64,000 nucleotides of DNA from contig NZ_JACVAM010000006.1 in the NCBI RefSeq assembly GCF_014851865.1, positions 1 to 64,000 of the forward strand, given 5' to 3'. The position numbers and the translations under genes were made by a program. How positions within the stretch are numbered: position 1 is the stretch's first letter; each line of letters begins with the position of its first letter. The DNA is from Pseudomonas sp. PDM16 (GTDB lineage Bacteria; Pseudomonadota; Gammaproteobacteria; Pseudomonadales; Pseudomonadaceae). Below the pieces are notes generated by a model. It worked only from the letters and a program-made list of their open reading frames with translations, had not been told where the DNA came from and ran no database searches. Shown here piece after piece: positions 1 through 8,365 of the stretch.

Positions 1-231
1 ATTCTACAGCGATCAAAACCACTGTCAACCACCTCTTTAAACCGCCTTCGATCAGAGCCGATCGAAGCGCCAACAAGACCAATCCAGCACCTTGTCAGCC
101 CGGCGCATTCTACTCGAATTCGCCGCCAACGCAACCCTTAATTTCGTATAACTTCTTGTTTATAAAGGAGTTTTCAGATCAGGCCGCGCCGGAACAGGTG
201 CGCATTATAGGGAGACAAATCTAACCGTCAA
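1..231 (-). promoter_or_regulatory. Three tandem sigma70 promoters, probably of an rRNA operon
   Basis: Read leftward, three promoter pairs are visible. P1 has TTGACG (226-231) and TATAAT (204-209). P2 has TTGCGT (129-134) and TAGAAT (107-112). P3 has TTGACA (23-28) and TAGAAT (1-6). Each spacer is exactly 16 bp. Tandem strong promoters of this form, with TAGAAT -10 boxes, are typical of Pseudomonas rrn operons, and an rRNA operon sits beside msrQ in P. aeruginosa as I recall it. The 16S gene itself would be left of the window and cannot be seen. Confidence 0.75.
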
Positions 232-849
232 CTACTTTCTGCAAAGCTTTGTCATCTTCTCGCGAGCGACTGACAACGCGGTCGCAACGCTTGGCAGGCG
301 CAAGAGCATCAAAGCTCCGGCGCATGCCGCGTAGACCAGCCACTCGCCTATATCGGCGCGCACCACCCATAGCACGTGCAGCAACGCCAGGCCGAGAATC
401 GGATATACCAACCGATGCAACTGCCGCCAACGCACACCCAGCCGACGTTGGCTGTAGCGATTAGAAGTCAGCGCGAGAGGCAGCAGGCCAAGTAGCGCCA
501 GCGCACCAACGATGATGTAGGGGTGCTCACTGATATCCGCCATCAGACGATCAAAGCGCAGGCCAAGAATGAACAGTAGATAGCTACAGAGGTGCAGCAC
601 TATATAGAAGAAGCACCACAGCCCTAGCTGACGTCGCACCGCCAACCAGGCACCCCAAGCCGTCAAGCGGCGCAACGGGGTCATGCTCAGTGTCAGCAAC
701 AGCAGGATTAGCCCACCCTGCCCCAGGCTATCCACCAGCACCTTGCCGGGATCGGGGCCGGTCAGTCGCTGCAGTCCTTCGTACAGCCAATACAAGGGAA
801 GCGACAAGGCCACGAGGAATACCAACCCACGCCAGATCGGATAGCGCAT
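232..849 (-). CDS. msrQ: MsrQ, haem-binding membrane subunit of the MsrPQ methionine sulfoxide reductase system
   Basis: This 205-residue inner-membrane protein of the ferric-reductase-like family (formerly YedZ) carries electrons from the quinone pool or flavins to periplasmic MsrP. About six hydrophobic segments are visible, with histidines inside membrane segments (near residues 86 and 145-160, for example HRLVYP and LLHVLW) that would ligate b-type haem. The length is usual for the family. Its ATG overlaps the msrP stop codon by one base, so the two are co-transcribed and translationally coupled. The gene ends right at the rrn-like promoters, so msrPQ and the putative rRNA operon are read in the same direction. 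Confidence 0.93.
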   Translation of the reverse strand: MRYPIWRGLVFLVALSLPLYWLYEGLQRLTGPDPGKVLVDSLGQGGLILLLLTLSMTPLRRLTAWGAWLAVRRQLGLWCFFYIVLHLCSYLLFILGLRFDRLMADISEHPYIIVGALALLGLLPLALTSNRYSQRRLGVRWRQLHRLVYPILGLALLHVLWVVRADIGEWLVYAACAGALMLLRLPSVATALSVAREKMTKLCRK

Positions 850-1850
850 CAGTAATGCTTCCGCAGGTCGAGCCCTGTATAGAGGCTGGCAACTTCGTCA
901 TAGCCGTTGAACAACTTGGTATCGATGACATTGGGACTGAACAGACTATTGGGTAGACGGCGCTCGGTTGCCTGACTCCAGCGGGGATGGTCGACGCCCG
1001 GGTTCACATTGGCGTAGAAGCCATATTCATCGGGCGCCAGGCTCTCCCAGGTGGTTTTCGGCTGCTCGGCAACCAGGCTGATGCGCACGATGGACTTGAT
1101 GCTCTTGAAGCCGTATTTCCACGGCACCACCAGACGCAGCGGCGCGCCATTCTGATTGGGCAGCACACGCCCGTAGAGCCCCACCGCCATGATCGCCAAG
1201 GGATGCATGGCTTCCTCCATGCGCAGTCCTTCCACATAGGGCCAGTCGATCAGCGCAAATTCGGAGCGCACACCCGCCATCTGCTCTGGCGCCACCTTGG
1301 TTTCGAAACGGACGAACCTGGCATTGCCGGTCGGCTCGGCACGTTTGAGCAGTTCAGACAGGGGGAAACCAAGCCAAGGGATGACCATCGACCAGGCTTC
1401 GACGCAGCGCAGGCGATAGATTCGCTCCTCCAGCCGATGCGGCTGGACCAGTTGCTCAAGCGATATCGGACCAGGCTTGGCCACCTCGCCATCGATCATC
1501 ACCGACCAGGGTTCCACCTCGAGTTTGCCGGCATGGCGCGCCGGATCGCCCTTGTTGGTGCCGAACTCGTAGAAGTTGTTGTATTGCGTGACATCCGGAT
1601 AAGGCGTCAGCGCCTCTTCACCCGCGGTTACCGCCTGCCAGCGCACATCAGGCAGCTTCTCGGCAAACCAGCCGGGCATGGGACCGGGATCGACATCCGT
1701 ATATCGCGCTACGTCCGCATGCGCTCGTAGCGCCCCCAGAGCCATGGCACCGCCAGCTGCGGCCATGAAATGACGTCGAGAGAGATAAACCGCTTCGGGG
1801 GTGATATCGCATTCACGCTCTGCGGATGCGGGAGGGGTCTTGATCAGCAT
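849..1850 (-). CDS. msrP: MsrP, Tat-exported molybdopterin methionine sulfoxide reductase
   Basis: This is the catalytic subunit (formerly YedY), which repairs oxidised methionines in periplasmic proteins using a molybdenum cofactor. A twin-arginine motif SRRHFM followed by a small-residue hydrophobic stretch near residues 25-45 marks Tat export. The conserved YRLRCVEAW segment holds the cysteine that ligates molybdenum. I chose the ATG at 1850, giving 333 residues, because a GGAG ribosome site lies about eight bases upstream; a GTG at 1862 is possible but less likely. It precedes msrQ in a two-gene operon. Confidence 0.94.
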   Translation of the reverse strand: MLIKTPPASAERECDITPEAVYLSRRHFMAAAGGAMALGALRAHADVARYTDVDPGPMPGWFAEKLPDVRWQAVTAGEEALTPYPDVTQYNNFYEFGTNKGDPARHAGKLEVEPWSVMIDGEVAKPGPISLEQLVQPHRLEERIYRLRCVEAWSMVIPWLGFPLSELLKRAEPTGNARFVRFETKVAPEQMAGVRSEFALIDWPYVEGLRMEEAMHPLAIMAVGLYGRVLPNQNGAPLRLVVPWKYGFKSIKSIVRISLVAEQPKTTWESLAPDEYGFYANVNPGVDHPRWSQATERRLPNSLFSPNVIDTKLFNGYDEVASLYTGLDLRKHY

Positions 1851-1913
1851 GGCGGGCTCCACAGCCTGGACATCGAATGCGCCAATAGACTGCGGAGCCG
1901 CGAGGAAATTACA

Positions 1914-2729
1914 TCACTCGGCAGCTTTGCGCCGACGCAGTTGCAACAAATATTGCACAGGGCCGGACGCCGCGTAGGCGAGGAAGATCAGCAGCAGGAT
2001 ACGGGGCGGGTCGCTGAATACCACGGCGAACACCAGCACCACGATCAGGATGGCCACGAAAGGCACACGCCCCTTGAGATCCAGATCCTTGAAGCTGTGG
2101 TACTTGATGTTACTGACCATCAGCGTACCGGCGGCCGCCACCAGCAGGGCAACCACGAAGGCCATGTTCGAGCCCTTGATGCCGAAGTCGCTGAAAGCCC
2201 ACACGGTACCGGCCACCAACGCCGCAGCAGCCGGACTGGCCAGGCCGATGAAGTAGCGCTTGTCGGCCTTCCCCACCATGGTGTTGAAGCGCGCCAGACG
2301 CAGCGCAGCACCGGCCACATAGATGAAGGCGACCATCCAACCGACCTTGCCCAGACTACCGAGAGCCCACTCGAAAGCCACCAGCGCCGGCGCGACGCCG
2401 AAGGCGACCATGTCGGACAGCGAGTCGTACTCGGCGCCGAAGGCGCTTTGGGTGTTGGTCAGGCGAGCGACGCGACCATCAAGGCCATCTAGCACCATGG
2501 CAACAAAGATGGCGATGGCGGCGTGGTCGAACTGGCCGTTCATGCCGTTGACGATGGCATAGAAGCCAGAAAACAGCGCCGCCGTGGTGAACAGGTTGGG
2601 CAACAGATAGATGCCACGGTGGCGGACCTTGCGGCCCTCGGCATCCTGGCCTTCTTCCACGTGTTCATCGATGGGCAACAGGCTCTCCGGTTCGGGGGCC
2701 TTGCCGGAGTCCTCAGGACGTTCGTTCAT
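1914..2729 (-). CDS. pssA: CDP-diacylglycerol-serine O-phosphatidyltransferase
   Basis: This membrane enzyme makes phosphatidylserine from CDP-diacylglycerol and L-serine, the first step to phosphatidylethanolamine. The CDP-alcohol phosphatidyltransferase signature is visible as DGLDGRVAR followed by FGAEYDSLSDMVAFG, carrying the metal-binding aspartates. About seven or eight hydrophobic segments follow. The start at 2729 (MNERPED) gives 271 residues, with a charged cytosolic N-terminus. This is the type II, membrane-spanning PssA, not the E. coli phospholipase-D-like type. It lies downstream of ilvC, with a terminator between them. Confidence 0.92.
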   Translation of the reverse strand: MNERPEDSGKAPEPESLLPIDEHVEEGQDAEGRKVRHRGIYLLPNLFTTAALFSGFYAIVNGMNGQFDHAAIAIFVAMVLDGLDGRVARLTNTQSAFGAEYDSLSDMVAFGVAPALVAFEWALGSLGKVGWMVAFIYVAGAALRLARFNTMVGKADKRYFIGLASPAAAALVAGTVWAFSDFGIKGSNMAFVVALLVAAAGTLMVSNIKYHSFKDLDLKGRVPFVAILIVVLVFAVVFSDPPRILLLIFLAYAASGPVQYLLQLRRRKAAE

Positions 2730-2845
2730 GAACAACACCTTGCAGCAATTGGATGAGACTTCGACCGATGCTACCGAAGCAGGTTCGCCGGTAGCATGGT
2801 TAAACGAGAGGGCTTTATACCAGAAGCCCGCTGCGCGCATAAAAA

Positions 2846-2865
2846 AACGCGGCCTAAGCCGCGTT
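2846..2865 (-). terminator. Rho-independent terminator of ilvC
   Basis: An 8-bp perfect stem, AACGCGGC paired with GCCGCGTT, has a CTAA loop. On the minus strand it is followed by a run of seven T (complement of 2841-2847). It sits 21 bp beyond the ilvC stop codon. Confidence 0.88.
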
Positions 2866-2886
2866 CTTTTCGAGCGTCGGAAGACC

Positions 2887-3903
2887 TTAGTTCTTGGTCT
2901 TGTCGACGATCTTGTTGGCGGAGATCCACGGCATCATTGCACGCAGTTTCTCACCGACCACTTCGATGCCGTGAGCGGCGTTGTTGCGGCGGTAGGCAGT
3001 CATAGATGGGTAGTTGGCCGCGCCTTCGGTGATGAACATCTTGGCGTATTCGCCGTCCTGAATGCGCTTCAGAGCGTTGCGCATAGCCTGACGGGATTCG
3101 GCGTTGATGACTTCCGGGCCAGTCACGTACTCGCCATACTCGGCGTTGTTGGAGATCGAGTAGTTCATGTTGGCGATACCGCCTTCGAACATCAGGTCGA
3201 CGATCAGCTTTAGCTCGTGCAGGCACTCGAAGTAGGCCATTTCCGGCGCGTAGCCAGCTTCAACCAGAGTATCGAAACCGGCTTTGACCAGCTCAACACA
3301 ACCGCCGCACAGAACAGCCTGCTCGCCGAACAGGTCGGTTTCGGTCTCGTCCTTGAAGGTGGTTTCGATGATGCCGGTACGGCCACCACCGACGCCACAG
3401 GCGTAGGACAGGGCGACGTTCTTGGCGTTGCCGGAGGCGTCTTGGTAGATAGCGATCAGATCAGGGATACCACCGCCTTTGACGAACTCGGAGCGCACAG
3501 TGTGGCCCGGGGCTTTCGGCGCGATCATGATCACGTCGAGGTCGGCACGCGGTACGACCTGGTTGTAGTGGATGGAGAAGCCGTGGGAGAAGGCCAGGGT
3601 GGCGCCTTTCTTGATGTTCGGTTCGATCTCGTCCTTGTACAGACGGCCTTGGAACTCGTCCGGGGTCAGGATCATGACCAGGTCAGCGTTGGCGACGGCG
3701 GTGGCCACGTCGGTCACTTTCAGGCCATGGGCCTCGGCCTTGGCAACGGTAGCGGAGCCCTTGCGCAGACCGATGGTGACGTCAACACCGGAATCCTTCA
3801 GGTTGCACGCCTGAGCATGGCCCTGAGAGCCGTAGCCGATAACGGCGACTTTCTTGCCCTGGATGATGGAGAGGTCGCAGTCTTTGTCGTAGAAAACTTT
3901 CAT
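2887..3903 (-). CDS. ilvC: Ketol-acid reductoisomerase (NADP+)
   Basis: This is the second common step of isoleucine and valine synthesis: alkyl migration and NADPH reduction of acetolactate or acetohydroxybutyrate. The Rossmann motif GYGSQGHAQA lies near residues 24-33, and the C-terminal knotted domain holds the metal-binding DLFGEQ and CLHE segments. The start at 3903 (MKVFYDKD) gives 338 residues, the class I short form usual in Pseudomonas, unlike the long E. coli enzyme. It is divergent from ilvY across about 125 bp, the classic arrangement for IlvY-controlled, substrate-induced expression. Confidence 0.97.
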   Translation of the reverse strand: MKVFYDKDCDLSIIQGKKVAVIGYGSQGHAQACNLKDSGVDVTIGLRKGSATVAKAEAHGLKVTDVATAVANADLVMILTPDEFQGRLYKDEIEPNIKKGATLAFSHGFSIHYNQVVPRADLDVIMIAPKAPGHTVRSEFVKGGGIPDLIAIYQDASGNAKNVALSYACGVGGGRTGIIETTFKDETETDLFGEQAVLCGGCVELVKAGFDTLVEAGYAPEMAYFECLHELKLIVDLMFEGGIANMNYSISNNAEYGEYVTGPEVINAESRQAMRNALKRIQDGEYAKMFITEGAANYPSMTAYRRNNAAHGIEVVGEKLRAMMPWISANKIVDKTKN

Positions 3904-3976
3904 GTTCTGGGCTCTTCTGGATCGAATGGAGGGGGTGCTCAGCACCGCTACGGAGGCACCTTAAGCGATCCTCACC

Positions 3977-4002
3977 ATTGCGTAAAATGATATATTTGCA
4001 AT
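3977..4002. promoter_or_regulatory. Candidate IlvY operator between ilvC and ilvY
   Basis: An inverted pair ATTGC (3977-3981) and GCAAT (3998-4002) lies in the AT-rich divergent region, and GATATAT occurs at two places nearby. LysR-type regulators bind such imperfect inverted repeats between divergent genes. The assignment rests on position and symmetry only. Confidence 0.35.
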
Positions 4003-4028
4003 ACAACGTGCCGATATATGAAACAGAT

Positions 4029-4910
4029 ATGGACAGCCACGCTCTCAGGCTTTTTCTTTCTTTGGCAGACAACCTGCACTTCGGCAAAACCAGCCGAGAA
4101 CAGCATGTCAGCCCTTCCGCTCTCAGCCGCAGCATCAAGCAACTCGAAGATGAACTTGGCGCCCCGCTATTCCTGCGCGACAACCGCTCGGTCCGCCTGA
4201 CCCGCGAAGGGCAGCAGTTTCGCGGATATGCCCAGGAGGTCATGAATGGCTGGCAGGCTATCCGCCAGACATTCAAGCAGGACCAGTTGATCCTGCACGG
4301 CGAGCTCTCCCTGTATTGCTCTGTCACGGCCAGCTACAGCTTTCTGTATGACATCCTCAGCAGCTTCCGGCAGAACTACCCGCGCATCGAAATGAAGCTG
4401 CACACCGGCGACCCGGCCAAGGCCGTAGAGCGTGTGCAGCAGGAACTGGAAGACCTGGCCATCGGCGCCCGCCCGGACAGCCTGCCGACCGACATCGAGT
4501 TTCAGCCCATCGCCCGTTCCGAGCTGCGCTTCATCGGCCCACAGTCATCGCAACTACTCAGCGACGAGCAGCTGAAGCATCCCAACGCGGAAAGCTGGCG
4601 GGACGTACCGATGATCCTGTCGGAAGAGGGACTGGCGCGCACGCGCACCGACCGCTGGCTGAAGAGCCACAACATCAAGCCGCGCATCTATGCCCAGGTC
4701 AGCGGCAACGAGGCCATCGTCAGCATGGTGAGCCTGGGGTTCGGCATCGGTGTGGTACCGCAGATCGTCCTGGATAACAGTCCGCTGACTGCGCGCATCC
4801 GTATCTACGATATCCAGCCGCCACTGACTGCCTACGACATCGGCCTTTTCGCGCTGCAGAAGCGCCTCAAGGACCCGCTGATCGCCGCCTTCTGGAACCG
4901 CCAGAAATAA
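4029..4910 (+). CDS. ilvY: LysR-family activator IlvY
   Basis: This transcription activator is expected to turn on ilvC in response to acetolactate or acetohydroxybutyrate. The N-terminal winged helix-turn-helix spans about residues 1-60, with HVSPSALSRSIKQLE as the recognition region and the RDNRSVRLT segment typical of IlvY. The effector-binding domain follows, with CSVTASYSF, TGDPAKAVE and a C-terminal KRLKDPLIAAFW close to what I recall of E. coli IlvY. I chose ATG 4029, aligning with the family start (293 residues), over upstream in-frame codons. It is divergent from ilvC and followed by a shared terminator. Confidence 0.9.
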   Translation: MDSHALRLFLSLADNLHFGKTSREQHVSPSALSRSIKQLEDELGAPLFLRDNRSVRLTREGQQFRGYAQEVMNGWQAIRQTFKQDQLILHGELSLYCSVTASYSFLYDILSSFRQNYPRIEMKLHTGDPAKAVERVQQELEDLAIGARPDSLPTDIEFQPIARSELRFIGPQSSQLLSDEQLKHPNAESWRDVPMILSEEGLARTRTDRWLKSHNIKPRIYAQVSGNEAIVSMVSLGFGIGVVPQIVLDNSPLTARIRIYDIQPPLTAYDIGLFALQKRLKDPLIAAFWNRQK

Positions 4911-4913
4911 AAA

Positions 4914-4932
4914 GCCCCGCACTAGGCGGGGC
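4914..4932. terminator. Bidirectional terminator between ilvY and ilvH
   Basis: The stem GCCCCGC/GCGGGGC with loop ACTAG is flanked by five A on the left and five T on the right. It therefore works for both the rightward ilvY and the leftward ilvIH transcripts. Confidence 0.9.
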
Positions 4933-4950
4933 TTTTTCACAACATGACGA

Positions 4951-5442
4951 TCAGATACTCAGGACCTTGTCGCCACGCGCAATACCGGTGACACCACTAC
5001 GGACAGTTTCCAGGATCGACGCGGTGCCGATGGCCTGAATGAAACTGTCCAGCTTGTCGCTGGTACCGGCCAGCTGGATGGTATAGACGCTGCTGGTGAC
5101 GTCGACGATCTGCCCGCGGAAGATGTCGGTGGTGCGCTTGACCTCGGCGCGCTGGGCGCCAGTGGCCTTCACTTTCACCAACATCAGCTCGCGCTCGATG
5201 TGAGCGCTTTCCGACAGGTTCACCAGCTTGACCACTTCGATCAGCTTGTTGAGGTTCTTGGTGATCTGCTCAACGACGTCATCATGGCCAACGGTGGTCA
5301 GCGTCAGACGCGACAGGGTCGGATCCTCGGTCGGCGCCACGGTCAGGCTTTCGATGTTGTAGTTACGCTGGGAGAACAGGCCGACCACGCGGGACAGAGC
5401 ACCGGGTTCGTTTTCCAGCAACAGGGAGATGATATGGCGCAT
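4951..5442 (-). CDS. ilvH: Acetolactate synthase small (regulatory) subunit
   Basis: This regulatory subunit of acetohydroxyacid synthase confers valine feedback inhibition and stimulates the large subunit. The N-terminal ACT domain begins with RHIISLLLENEPGALSRV and contains FSQRNYNIESL; a second ACT-like domain fills the C-terminal half. The start at 5442 gives 163 residues, the usual length. It follows ilvI with a two-base gap, so the two subunits are made from one operon. Confidence 0.96.
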   Translation of the reverse strand: MRHIISLLLENEPGALSRVVGLFSQRNYNIESLTVAPTEDPTLSRLTLTTVGHDDVVEQITKNLNKLIEVVKLVNLSESAHIERELMLVKVKATGAQRAEVKRTTDIFRGQIVDVTSSVYTIQLAGTSDKLDSFIQAIGTASILETVRSGVTGIARGDKVLSI

Positions 5443-5444
5443 GT

Positions 5445-7175
5445 TCAGGTCCGCTCCGTCTTGCTCAGCCACATGTCACGCATGGCACCGCCGCGAATCT
5501 GCATCGGGTACACGTGCTCGCTGGTATCCACGGCGATGTCGAGGAACACCAAACGGTTCTTCATGGCGAAGGCTTCTTCCATCTTCGGCTTGAGGTCTTT
5601 CAGATCAGTGATGCGCATGCCCACGTGACCATAGGCCTCGGCCAGCTTGACGAAGTCAGGCAGCGATTCCATATAGGAGTGCGAATAACGGCTGCTGTAC
5701 TGCATGTCCTGCCATTGGCGAACCATGCCCAGGGCACCGTTGTTCAGGTTGATGATCTTCACCGGCAGGTCGTACTGCAGACAGGTCGACAGCTCCTGGA
5801 TGTTCATCTGGATGCTGCCTTCACCGGTCACGCAGGCTACATCGGCCTCCGGGAAGTTCAGTTTGACGCCCATCGCCGCGGGGAAACCGAAGCCCATGGT
5901 GCCCAGACCACCGGAGTTGATCCAGCGATTGGGCTTGTTGAAACGGTAATACTGCGCCGCGAACATCTGGTGCTGCCCCACGTCGGACGTGATGTAGGCG
6001 TCGCCACGGGTCACTTCACTCAGGGTCTCGATCACCGCTTGCGGCTTGATGATGCTGCCGTCACCCTCGCTATAGGGGAACAGGCGGCCGCTACCGCGCC
6101 ATTCATCGATCTGCTTCCACCAGTTGGCGACAGTTTCCTTGTTCGGAGTCTCGCCGATTTCCTTGAGGATGGCGACCATCTCGGTCAGCACGCTGTCGAC
6201 CGGCCCCACTATCGGTATGTCGGCCTTGACGGTCTTGGAGATCGAGGCAGGGTCGATGTCGATGTGGATGATCTTGGCGTTCGGACAAAATTTGGCGGCG
6301 GTCTCACCGTTGATCACGCGGTCATCGAAACGCGCACCAACGGCCAGGATCACATCGGCGTGGTGCATGGTCAGGTTAGCGGTGTAGCTGCCGTGCATGC
6401 CAAGCATGCCGACAAACTGGCGGTCTGTGCCCGGGAAAGCACCGAGCCCCATCAGAGTGTTGGTCACCGGTACATTGAGCATGCGGGCCAGCTCGGTCAG
6501 AGGCTCGGAAGCGCCCCCCATGACCACACCACCACCGGAATACATAACCGGGCGCTTGGCAGCCAACAGCATCTCGACAGCCTTGCGAATCTGCCCGGAA
6601 TGACCACGGGCAGCAGGACTGTATGAGCGCAGCTTGACCTTCTTCGGGTAGCTGTACTCGAACTTCTGCGACGGATCGCCCATGTCCTTGGGAATATCCA
6701 CGACCACTGGACCGGGACGGCCGGACTGGGCGAGGTAGAAAGCCTTCTTGATCACTTCGGGGATTTCCGAAGGATGCTTGATGATGAAGCTGTGCTTCAC
6801 GATCGGACGCGAGATACCGACCATGTCGGTTTCCTGGAAGGCGTCGGTACCGACCACGGTGCTGGGCACCTGACCGGATATGATCACCATCGGGATCGAG
6901 TCCATGTAGGCGGTAGCAATGCCGGTAATGGCATTGGTCGCCCCCGGGCCGGAAGTCACCAGCACCACACCGGCCTTGCCGGTGGCGCGGGCATAACCGT
7001 CGGCCATGTGAGTGGCAGCCTGTTCGTGACGAACCAGAATATGGGTAACTTCCGGCTCCTTGAACAGGGCATCGTAGATGTGCAGGAGAGCACCGCCCGG
7101 GTACCCATAGATATACTTAACGCCTTCGTCACGCAGCGAGCGGACGACCATTTCAGCGCCGGATAAAAGCTCCAC
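5445..7175 (-). CDS. ilvI: Acetolactate synthase large (catalytic) subunit
   Basis: This thiamine-diphosphate enzyme condenses two pyruvates, or pyruvate and 2-ketobutyrate, as the first committed step for valine, leucine and isoleucine. The N-terminal ThDP domain has GYPGGA and the catalytic glutamate in VRHEQAA. The C-terminal ThDP-binding motif runs from GEGSIQMN to LNNGALG. The GTG at 7175 (VELLSGAEM) is preferred because a GAGG ribosome site lies just upstream; a second GTG at 7184 is in frame. It encodes 576 residues. Confidence 0.96.
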   Translation of the reverse strand: MELLSGAEMVVRSLRDEGVKYIYGYPGGALLHIYDALFKEPEVTHILVRHEQAATHMADGYARATGKAGVVLVTSGPGATNAITGIATAYMDSIPMVIISGQVPSTVVGTDAFQETDMVGISRPIVKHSFIIKHPSEIPEVIKKAFYLAQSGRPGPVVVDIPKDMGDPSQKFEYSYPKKVKLRSYSPAARGHSGQIRKAVEMLLAAKRPVMYSGGGVVMGGASEPLTELARMLNVPVTNTLMGLGAFPGTDRQFVGMLGMHGSYTANLTMHHADVILAVGARFDDRVINGETAAKFCPNAKIIHIDIDPASISKTVKADIPIVGPVDSVLTEMVAILKEIGETPNKETVANWWKQIDEWRGSGRLFPYSEGDGSIIKPQAVIETLSEVTRGDAYITSDVGQHQMFAAQYYRFNKPNRWINSGGLGTMGFGFPAAMGVKLNFPEADVACVTGEGSIQMNIQELSTCLQYDLPVKIINLNNGALGMVRQWQDMQYSSRYSHSYMESLPDFVKLAEAYGHVGMRITDLKDLKPKMEEAFAMKNRLVFLDIAVDTSEHVYPMQIRGGAMRDMWLSKTERT

Positions 7176-7584
7176 GTTGTTCACCTCTAGAACGCCAGAT
7201 CACCACCCGACAACGAGTGGTCCTTTGAGTAGGTCTTACTGGTCAGCGGACAAGCGCGACGGTGGTCGCTGATAATGCAGGGGTCTGCCTGACAAGTAGC
7301 GGAACGGCCCAATCTTGCGGAGCCTTTCCTTCCCAGCGCGAGGTAACGCGTTGCGGGTGTAACGGGGGTCGGCACGGGTAGCGCCTTTTTCCACTGAGCT
7401 GAGGGACGCTTGCGGCGGACCTCACAACAGCAGGAAGGGCCGATTGTTCGGATTAGCGAACGCCAAGTCAAGCCATGCGTCGCAGTTTCTTCTACTACCG
7501 GCTTGTGACATGGCGCAGGATGAAGATTCGTGGGATTTGGTTATAGTAACGAGCAGGTTTTGCTACCGACAAAAAGGAAACGAC
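7176..7584. other. Long divergent intergenic region between ilvI and the DUF4124 gene
   Basis: About 400 bp separate the divergent ilvI and DUF4124 genes. No RNA family or protein of normal length is recognisable. Minus-strand positions 7511-7422 could encode a 29-residue peptide ending in PFLLL, which would fit a branched-chain leader peptide, but no ribosome site and no terminator with a T run was found. A weak hairpin (ACCAC and TGGTG arms) occurs close to the ilvI start. The length suggests a regulated leader, but the mechanism cannot be read from sequence alone. Confidence 0.4.
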
Positions 7585-8022
7585 ATGCGTCGCATGATTC
7601 TCGCGTGCAGTGTGCTGCTCGCCCTGAGCGCCGGCGCCAACGCCGGACAGATATACAAATGGGAAGATGCTCAAGGGAATGTGCACTTTGGCTCTCAACC
7701 GCCAGAGGGGCAGGACAGCACGCAGGTGAACCCGAATATCTCCCAGCCGAAGGGCACTCAGTCTCCGCCCAAGGCCGTTGCCGATGAAGGAGCGGAGGAC
7801 CCCGAGCAGAAAGCCATAGATGACAAGGTGAAGAAGGATGTCGCCAAGCAGGAGTCGGAACGCAAAAAGTACTGCGAGTCCGCGCGGAACAACCTGGCTC
7901 AGCTGAAAAACAATCCTCGCGTACTCGTCGAAGAGAACGGCCAAGTGAAACGTTTGACCGAAGAGGAACGTCAGAGCCGTATCGCAGAAAGCGAGAAAGC
8001 CATCGAAACCACCTGCAAGTAG
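7585..8022 (+). CDS. DUF4124-domain exported protein
   Basis: This is a 145-residue protein of unknown function. A signal peptide of about 21 residues ends at ANAG. The DUF4124 domain follows at once: QIYKWEDAQGNVHFGSQPP, the usual short motif with a YxW-D-G-hF pattern near the N-terminus of exported Pseudomonas proteins. The rest is charged and low in complexity (VKKDVAKQESERKK), probably helical. ATG 7585 is chosen from the AAAGGAAA ribosome site. It is convergent with yqcC; no functional link is evident. Confidence 0.8.
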   Translation: MRRMILACSVLLALSAGANAGQIYKWEDAQGNVHFGSQPPEGQDSTQVNPNISQPKGTQSPPKAVADEGAEDPEQKAIDDKVKKDVAKQESERKKYCESARNNLAQLKNNPRVLVEENGQVKRLTEEERQSRIAESEKAIETTCK

Positions 8023-8031
8023 ATAAGCCTT

Positions 8032-8057
8032 CGAGGCAGGAGCTCTACCCTGCCTCG
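8032..8057. terminator. Hairpin between DUF4124 gene and yqcC
   Basis: A 9-bp perfect stem, CGAGGCAGG (8032-8040) paired with CCTGCCTCG (8049-8057), lies between the convergent stops and runs into the last codons of yqcC. There is no T tract, so termination is only plausible. Confidence 0.4.
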
Positions 8058-8365
8058 CCGATCAAACGATCAAACTCCCCCAGCGCAGCCAGCAGCCCCT
8101 TCGCCGTACCTGAAAATCGCTCCTCAGCCATTGCCCTGATGCCGGAACTGGTGGGCAGTGTTCCTCCCGATTGCAGCAATTGCCTCATGCGCGGCAGGAA
8201 TATCCACTGCAGCCAGGCCTCTAAATCCATGGTATCGACACAGAAAGGCTGCTGACTGGCCATCGCCTCGGCCGGAGGCGGCTCGGTTGCCCACAATCCC
8301 ATTAGCCGCAACTCTCGCTCAACCAACAGCAACTGATCGGCCAATGCCGAAATACGGCTATCCAT
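8045..8365 (-). CDS. YqcC-family (DUF446) protein
   Basis: This 106-residue cytosolic protein has the YqcC/DUF446 pattern: a leading helix, then QPFCVDTMDLEAWLQWIFLPRMRQLL, which resembles the E. coli YqcC core FFMDTMEPLEWLQWVLIPRM. Its function is unknown. Its start touches the stop of the upstream TPR lipoprotein gene by one base, so they are probably translated together. Length is normal for the family. Confidence 0.8.
   Translation of the reverse strand: MDSRISALADQLLLVERELRLMGLWATEPPPAEAMASQQPFCVDTMDLEAWLQWIFLPRMRQLLQSGGTLPTSSGIRAMAEERFSGTAKGLLAALGEFDRLIGEAG

Noticed and set aside
7187..7471. A 94-codon minus-strand frame in the ilvI upstream region
   Set aside because: Basic, Cys- and Arg-rich translation without a domain or ribosome site; the stretch is more likely a leader or promoter region.
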